Assembly (NCBI GenBank): GCA_001642005.1
Contig: LWCA01000570.1
Span: forward strand, 1-23,088
Direction of reading: 5' to 3'
DNA length: 23,088 nt
From: Intoshia linei
Taxonomy: Eukaryota > Orthonectida > Rhopaluridae
Below, in pieces: positions 17,713-23,088 of this stretch. Made by a program: the position numbers and the translations under genes. Numbering within the stretch: position 1 is the first letter of the stretch; every line of letters starts with the position of its first letter. Below the pieces are notes generated by a model. The model made no database searches. It had not been told where the DNA came from and saw only the letters and a program-made list of their open reading frames with translations.

Positions 17713-17952
17713 CAGTGATGGCAAAAATATGACACACGTGTCACTAGTACCACGCACTCGGACTCTGCCTGACACGCTGGTAAAAAGCTTATTTGAAATT
17801 TTTAATATGTTGTGGAAAAATTAAATCAAAAGTGTGTAATAATAGAAAAGTATATCTAAAATTATTTATCATTTAAAAAAGAACACGCAACTAGAAAAGA
17901 AAACAGCAAAATTTTTCTATAACACGCTAACTAAAATTTCTTGCCATTACTG
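17713..17952. mobile_element. hAT-type MITE, possibly nested
   Basis: The left end CAGTGATGGCAAAAATATGA and the right end, read inward CAGTAATGGCAAG, pair as hAT termini. The flanks TCCTAGGT and CCCTTGAG match poorly. Just left of it, CAGTGATTCCCAATTGGGTC (from 17679) is the terminus of another hAT family, so this element may have landed inside an older one. Confidence 0.55.
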
Positions 17953-18403
17953 CCCTTGAGGAGTAAACTTTTGATATTCAAATTTTTTCTATGGATCAAG
18001 TGAAATAGACTGTATCACCATAATTTTAACTAAAATGAAAAAAATACCATTGCACTCCAATGTAATTTTGAATACTATTATATATATACTTACATACATT
18101 CATTTTCTATTATTTGATATATATACATGTATTATTTTAGCTCAAAATTGTATACAGGTTTCTTTTTTGTTTCAATATTCACAACGTCAACAAGATTCAA
18201 ACATATCTTATTTTTCATCATTGAAACAAACAGTATCCTCCATTCTCAAAGTCAAATAATAAAATATATAATGTATGCATTGTATTTTATTGTTTAAATA
18301 TATTATATCTAATTTTGAAATATTTTAATAATTTGAATTTTTATTAATAGACACATTAGACACCAAAATATCTTATGTGACATTTTTAAATTGACAGTCA
18401 AAA

Positions 18404-18534
18404 AAATTGAGCTAAAAACAAATTTAAAAAAATAAACTATATAACTAAACATGGAGTACAATATTATAAAGTCGGTACCACATTTAAAATCTCAAACGCC
18501 AATTTACGTTAAAATAAAGTTCAGTTTTAAGTTT
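18404..18534 (-). repeat. Repeat unit with empty MITE site
   Basis: On the minus strand this reads ACGTAAATTGGCG, then ATGTGGTACCGACTTTATAA, then CTCCATGTTTAGTTAT. The same sequence occurs at 20481-20926, but there it is interrupted at GGTA by a 321-bp MITE. This copy therefore shows the pre-insertion state. Confidence 0.75.
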
Positions 18535-18573
18535 GTAATATATAGTATATATATAGAAAACTTTAAATGGTCA

Positions 18574-18600
18574 GGCTAACTTCACCGTATGGAGTTAACC
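18574..18600. other. Imperfect hairpin
   Basis: GGCTAACTTCA, loop CCGTA, TGGAGTTAACC: an 11-bp stem with one mismatch and one G-T pair. It may be a relic of fused transposon ends. No function is inferred. Confidence 0.4.
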
Positions 18601-18821
18601 GAAAATATTTTACAATAGTTATTATTTTAATAATACTACAATTTTAAGCCCTAAGGATATTTTTTCTAAATACCCATGAGACACCTTAGTGTACATTGTA
18701 CACGACGATATTGCTGAACAAATTATTTACATTATTAGTTCACATGATTAATTTACACATTATAATACAAATAGTGTATATTAGTAAATAAATTAATGAA
18801 ATACTTTATATTACATGTAAA

Positions 18822-19519
18822 ATGAGTTTTTCAATTTATTCAAAAAAGATTTTTTTGTTAATATTACTGATGGGGTATGTTAATGTAAATTCAATGCAGC
18901 ATGTACAAGAATATAGCGATTATTTTAATTATAAAATATGTGGAATATCTTATAAAAATATACACAAAAATATGATGAAGTTGGATACAAATGAGATAGA
19001 GAAAATTCATCAAAATTATATACTTGATAATGTAGAATTGATCATCTATGGAAGGGTATTATTGCCTCCAATATTCAATCTAATTTAATTTCCTATTGAA
19101 TCATTAATGAAATTGATATTGTATGATAGTTTTAGTAATGACTACTTTTATACGATAAGAGCTTACACATTACTTATCGATATATTGTTTTTTTGGTTTA
19201 TTATACCATTAGTATTTTATGTAGATGACAGAGTTCATGCAGGGTTCTATCAAACTGAATATTTTTCTAAATGGGACACTATGGAAAAAAATTTAAATAT
19301 AGTATAATAATGTGCACATGTATGTATGGCATCTCGGAACTAATGTGCCATAATTGTCCATTTTACAAAAAAATGTTAATTTTAACAATTATTGGAGTTA
19401 ATGATATTATTCAAACAATTTGTGATGAATTCAGTGTTCATTATATCTATAAAGATCATCATATATACAGTAATTTATCACGTGGACAGCATTTGATATC
19501 ACATTGTTCCAGAATCTAA
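18822..19519 (+). pseudogene. Secreted-protein gene, interrupted by a stop and a frameshift
   Basis: The frame opens with a clear signal peptide (MSFSIYSKKIFLLILLMGYV, cleavage likely after VNS, residue 24). It runs to TAA at 19086-19088, then stays open in the same frame to 19307. Near the A7 run at 19285-19291 the coding signal moves to another frame, which stays open to TAA at 19519. An AATAAA follows 39 nt later. The last part is cysteine-rich (MCTCMYGISELMCHNCPF). So one gene of about 230 codons has a nonsense codon and a homopolymer frameshift, or there are short introns I could not place. The family is unrecognised; a secreted accessory or effector-like role is only a guess from the signal peptide. 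A sequencing error at the A-run is possible, but would not explain the stop. Confidence 0.5.
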
Positions 19520-19557
19520 AGTCTCCAGTAGCTGTTTTAGTTTGTTTGTACGTTATA

Positions 19558-19563
19558 AATAAA
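19558..19563 (+). terminator. Poly(A) signal
   Basis: AATAAA 39 nt after the last stop of the interrupted secreted-protein gene. Confidence 0.45.
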
Positions 19564-20480
19564 CTAATTTATTTATTTTAACCAAATACTGGATAATATT
19601 TTTTAATGTTGAAGTCGTTAAATTTGTAAAATTTATTTTTTTGGCCCTCATTCGCCATGTGTTTATACCAGCCTGTTCAATATCATAAATTCAAACCAAC
19701 AATTAGATCCAAACCTAGCGTACTTCGAACTCCTCTTATCTTTAATTTTGTAAAATGGTGGCTTGTTATTTCAAATTGACCATTTAAAAAAATTATTTAC
19801 AATTTAGTGAAAAGGGTTCTTCATTTTCATTGGTTTATATGAGAACATCAATTTATGATCAATATGAAATCTGTATTTTCGAAGTGTACACTGTACAGTT
19901 GTTTTTTGTTGAAATAGAATTTAATTCCAACAATTGAAAAGAATGTGTATTTTAATTATAATTGGTAGAAAATTAAATTTAAATTAATTTATTGAGAATT
20001 TTGCATCTTAAAATTTTTTTTATCAAATTACAATATTTATGAGATTGTTTTACGGTGTCATTAGTATAATAATTAAATAGTTAGTATGAAAAAATTTTTT
20101 TAGGATAAATTTTAGATTAAAAATCTAAAAATTAGCATATAATATTCTCTTAATAACTCGCTAATTCTGTATTTCGCCAAATGATTATTACTTAAATGAA
20201 TAAGACAAGTCTTATAGGGGCAATGGAAAATTAATAATAAAAATAATACTAAACAAAAAAGGGGTCGACGTAGTTTATAAATCTATAATTTTAACTAAAT
20301 CGTTGATGTACAATTGGGTGTCACATTTTTTTGAAAATTTTAGAATTCGATGGGCAATTAGCACTAAAACTATGTATTTTTAAAATAGAAAAACTAATTC
20401 CCAATCAAAAACATTTAACGTTATCTATTAGAGTTGTGTTTGTCATTTTAAATGTCACATTAAAAATATTATTGAGAAAT
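19564..20480. other. No gene recognised
   Basis: AT-rich sequence without convincing exon, RNA or repeat. 20440-20460 (TGTCATTTTAAATGTCACAT) is a short imperfect palindrome resembling 18376-18402. Confidence 0.3.
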
Positions 20481-20926
20481 TAAAACTGAACTTTATTTTA
20501 ACGTAAATTGGCGGTTGAACTTTTAAACGTGGTACAGTCGGACCTCGGATTGGGCACCATTTTTTGAAAAGTGCCTCAAAATCAAAAGTTTTAGTAAGTT
20601 ATCTAATTTTTCATTGAATATTCAAACTATTGCAATATATTATGATGTTATATTTGTCATTTTGACATTTGACATATTATATCAATATATCTCTATAGGA
20701 ACTATACTTATATATTTTATATTTACAACATTTTTGCCCAAAAAGCGGGGTTAATTTCACATATATTGCTATGGCATCGATCTAAATACTATAAAATTAA
20801 CATAATTCTGAAAAAGTGCCCCAAAAACCGAGTATGCCCCAAAGCTGAGTCACTGTACCGACTTTATAATATTGTTCTCCATGTTTAGTTATTTTTTAAA
20901 TTTTTTTCTAGCTCAATTTTTTTGGA
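20481..20926 (+). repeat. Repeat unit carrying a MITE (filled site)
   Basis: The inverse copy of 18404-18534, split at 20533-20534 and 20856-20857 by the MITE in the next entry. Apart from the insertion the copies align along their length with scattered substitutions. Confidence 0.75.
20535..20855. mobile_element. Pogo/Tc1-type MITE, insertion proven by empty site
   Basis: 321 bp, flanked by TA on both sides (20533-20534, 20856-20857). Left end CAGTCGGACCTCGGATTGGG; right end read inward CAGTGACTCAGCTTTGGGGC. The related copy at 18404-18534 has a single TA at this point (GGTACCGAC), so the TA was duplicated on insertion. No transposase frame. Confidence 0.85.
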
Positions 20927-21043
20927 ATATATTAACGATTTAATTTATCGAATTCTGGCTACTTTATTTACATTATTTAAATTTGTTTCAATTTGAATTT
21001 CAAAGTGAAATTTGAATGAGTGAAAAGTTAATTTACGTTATTT

Positions 21044-21108
21044 TGGTAGCAAATACTTTATTTTAGTAGCTCATACTTTATTTTTGTAGTAAATACTTTA
21101 TTTTACAG
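21044..21108 (+). repeat. Three-copy tandem repeat
   Basis: Imperfect copies of about 21-22 bp: TATTTTGGTAGCAAATACTT, TATTTTAGTAGCTCATACTT, TATTTTTGTAGTAAATACTT, then TATTTTACAG. Each copy contains a splice-acceptor-like T-tract plus AG. Confidence 0.6.
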
Positions 21109-21182
21109 TGGATGTCACCTACATGGCTTATGTGAATAAAAGCTTCAAAACGGAGTTAAATCAAAATTTAAGAAATAGATAA
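21109..21182 (+). CDS. Possible terminal exon
   Basis: After the acceptor TTATTTTACAG the phase-1 frame stays open for 23 codons (DVTYMAYVNKSFKTE, then LNQNLRNR) to TAA 21180-21182. It is less A/T-driven than its surroundings. No upstream exon of the same gene was identified. This could be chance. Confidence 0.25.
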
Positions 21183-21388
21183 ATGTAGAAAACATTTCAT
21201 TCATCACAGCGCAAATATTTTAAATTCGAAATAATTAACGCATAACAACAAATACTAATAATTAAAAATAAAAATAACTAAAACCAATTAAATCAAAGCA
21301 AAATATAACTCGTTTCGAGATTGCTTGCTATTAAAAGTTATAAAAATTAGTTATAAGTTATAATATAGTTATTAGTTATAAATTTTAG

Positions 21389-22185
21389 CGGATTGTAAAT
21401 TATATTGCACATTAATTAATATTGACAGAAACTTTGTTTATTTTTATTAAAATTTTAAAATCTGTATATTTGTAAATGGTATCATTAATTTCAGGTAGTA
21501 ATTTATTATCAATATATGCAATATTTATATAGCTTACAATAAATTTTATTAATATTTATTATATAATTATAGAAGGTAAAAACTATTTTTATTTCTATTA
21601 AAATATTATTATTTAAATTTACATCATTAGGACGTAAACTTTATAAATTATAATTGTACATGTGACTTTTAATTTTATATATTTTATATTGATGCATTAT
21701 ATAATTATAATACATTATTACAATTTAGAAGGTAATAAAATGTATTAAATATGTTTTAAAATTTACAAATAATTGTATAAAAAATAATTTTCATTTATTA
21801 ACAGAGCGTAATTTTTAATTATTAAATTTCTATAATTAGTATACAATATATTTAAATATTAATTAGCAAGTAAAATATACAATATTTGTAGTAATTTTGT
21901 CAGCAATTGACTAATATACATAAAACTAAAATTAATTTCCTTATAACAAATAATTTTGATATAATATTAATGATTTTAAAATAGTTATAATTATTCTTAC
22001 AACTATTAGTAAATGTCAGTTTTAATCATTATAAATATATTAGACTGTAAAATTTAAAATATTTTTATATCGATCAATGTTAATAGTGGTCTATTAATAT
22101 GTCATTTTATAGTAGGTATATATAAATAAAAAAAATATAGATGTAATCTGAAACGTTGATAACAAATATTTTCTTTTTTTAGAAA
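21389..22185 (+). other. Candidate array of 3-nt microexons
   Basis: Ten segments of the form AG-N3 (or N6)-GTA: 21389-21394 (CGGATT), 21495-21497 (GTA), 21573-21575 (AAG), 21631-21633 (GAC), 21729-21731 (AAG), 21805-21807 (AGC), 21867-21869 (CAA), 22044-22046 (ACT), 22113-22115 (TAG) and 22183-22185 (AAA). Donors are GTAAAT, GTAATT, GTAAAA, GTAAAC, GTAATA, GTAATT, GTAAAA, GTAAAA, GTATAT and GTAATA. Most intervals are 58-107 nt, normal short-intron length here, with one gap of 177. Joined in phase 1, as in the 201-4707 gene, the bases have no stop, while the other two phases do. No mirror pattern was seen on the minus strand. 3-nt exons are at the limit of known splicing, so decayed repeats remain possible. 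Confidence 0.4.
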
Positions 22186-23088
22186 GTAATATTAATATAA
22201 TATAGTGAGTAAGTTGTTAGTTGCAAAAGGTTGCTGAACCTTTAATTAGCGATTAATTAATCGTAACGGAATTTTTTTATAAAAATATACAAAAAATCTT
22301 TTTTACAATAAAATTTTCCATCTTAGTTATCATTGACATATTATATAAACAAAAAAAGCATTTAATGAAAAATCTTCATGTCTGTCATGAAGTCTATGCC
22401 AGTTAACACACTTCATCTTATCCCATTTAATCGTTGAAATTTGCGGATACAGTAGAAGCCGTTTATAGTAGGATCAGAGCAGTTTTGATCTTAGAATTTA
22501 GAATTGATGACTATAACCGACTTTATCATCTCTAATAATCGAATGAAATTTCATACATTTTGATCTACATGTACGTGAATTCTTCTTTTTGATCACTGCA
22601 AGCGACTTTTATTGTAGAATTATATTTTAAATACATTTGAAGTAATTTAAAAAAATACCATAGCTACATATCAAAAAAAGTAATATTTTTATTTTAACTC
22701 ATAAGTAAATAACCAGCCCGTTAACCTTATTATGTTTTTTAATGAGGTAATCCTTTATATTATAGTGCATTATAATTATTTTTAGAATTAGAAAAACAAT
22801 TACACTATATAAATTTGTTTTATTTAATTGTTAAACCAAATAAATAATTTAATTACAGGAATGTATGTGAATATCTAAAAATTTAATATTTAATAAATTT
22901 TTTGATTTTCAACATTTAGATAGCTAAAAAAATAATTTTTTAGTAAATTAATAGTTTAATCTAGTAATGAGTAGTACGAGATCAATTTTGGTGTAAATTT
23001 AAAAAATTCATGTTTTGCGTTCAGATACGATTGAATTTATACATATTTATTGAATACAAAATGCAGAAAATATATTATATCAAGTGTC
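22186..23088. other. Right flank, no gene recognised
   Basis: At 22221-22240 TTGCAAAAGGTTGCTGAACC resembles the right end of the hAT MITE at 3426-3688 and is probably a stray terminus. At 22851-22868 an acceptor AATTACAG is followed by GAAT and GTATGT, a splice-like pattern of non-triplet length. Otherwise AT-rich with nothing supported. Confidence 0.3.

Noticed and set aside
18035-18259. 74-codon frame starting MKKIPLHSNVILNTII, signal-peptide-like
   Set aside because: Hydrophobicity comes from AT-rich codons. No clear cleavage site, no poly(A) context and no convincing downstream exon.
1-23088. tRNA, rRNA, CRISPR or bacterial-type features
   Set aside because: None seen; the splice signals and gene types are eukaryotic.

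Overview
The window is AT-rich eukaryotic DNA with GT-AG introns, AATAAA signals and many small DNA transposons (hAT-, pogo/Tc1-, piggyBac- and Helitron-like). That repeat mix, the AT-rich TTTAG splice acceptors and a microexon gene fit an insect, most plausibly an aphid relative. The very short introns (38, 39, 42 and 42 nt) would also fit a flatworm. The organism is an inference, not settled.

Layout. (1) 201-4707, plus strand: the 3' part of a microexon gene. Six exons of 12, 9, 12, 9, 12 and 9 nt encode a proline-rich 7-residue repeat. Exons of 30, 39, 54, 12, 15, 9, 9 and 12 nt follow, then a last exon with one membrane helix and a very basic tail. Every intron is phase 1. (2) 9690-4960, minus strand: POLR3F (RPC6), a subunit of RNA polymerase III, spread over at least eight exons. 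Its introns hold a pogo-like MITE, an inverted Helitron-like repeat and a GC-rich island. It converges on gene 1. (3) 10412-10993, plus strand: an unrecognised coding-like stretch broken across frames. It ends in the TTAA target of a piggyBac-like MITE. (4) 11.2-13.9 kb: repeats, including two inverted-repeat elements and a short repeat just upstream of the next gene. (5) 13979-16822, plus strand: an intronless, intact 947-residue SREBP. (6) 17.3-20.9 kb: MITEs, a secreted-protein gene broken by a stop and a frameshift, and a filled/empty site pair proving one MITE insertion. (7) 21389-22185, plus strand: ten short segments, nine of 3 nt and one of 6 nt, each between AG and GTA and regularly spaced. 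They may be a second, extreme microexon array.

SREBP and POLR3F are housekeeping regulators (lipid synthesis; tRNA and 5S transcription). The microexon genes look like fast-evolving accessory genes, probably for secreted or surface proteins. Nothing in the sequence shows that these genes act together. The best candidate for something undescribed is the pair of microexon arrays.
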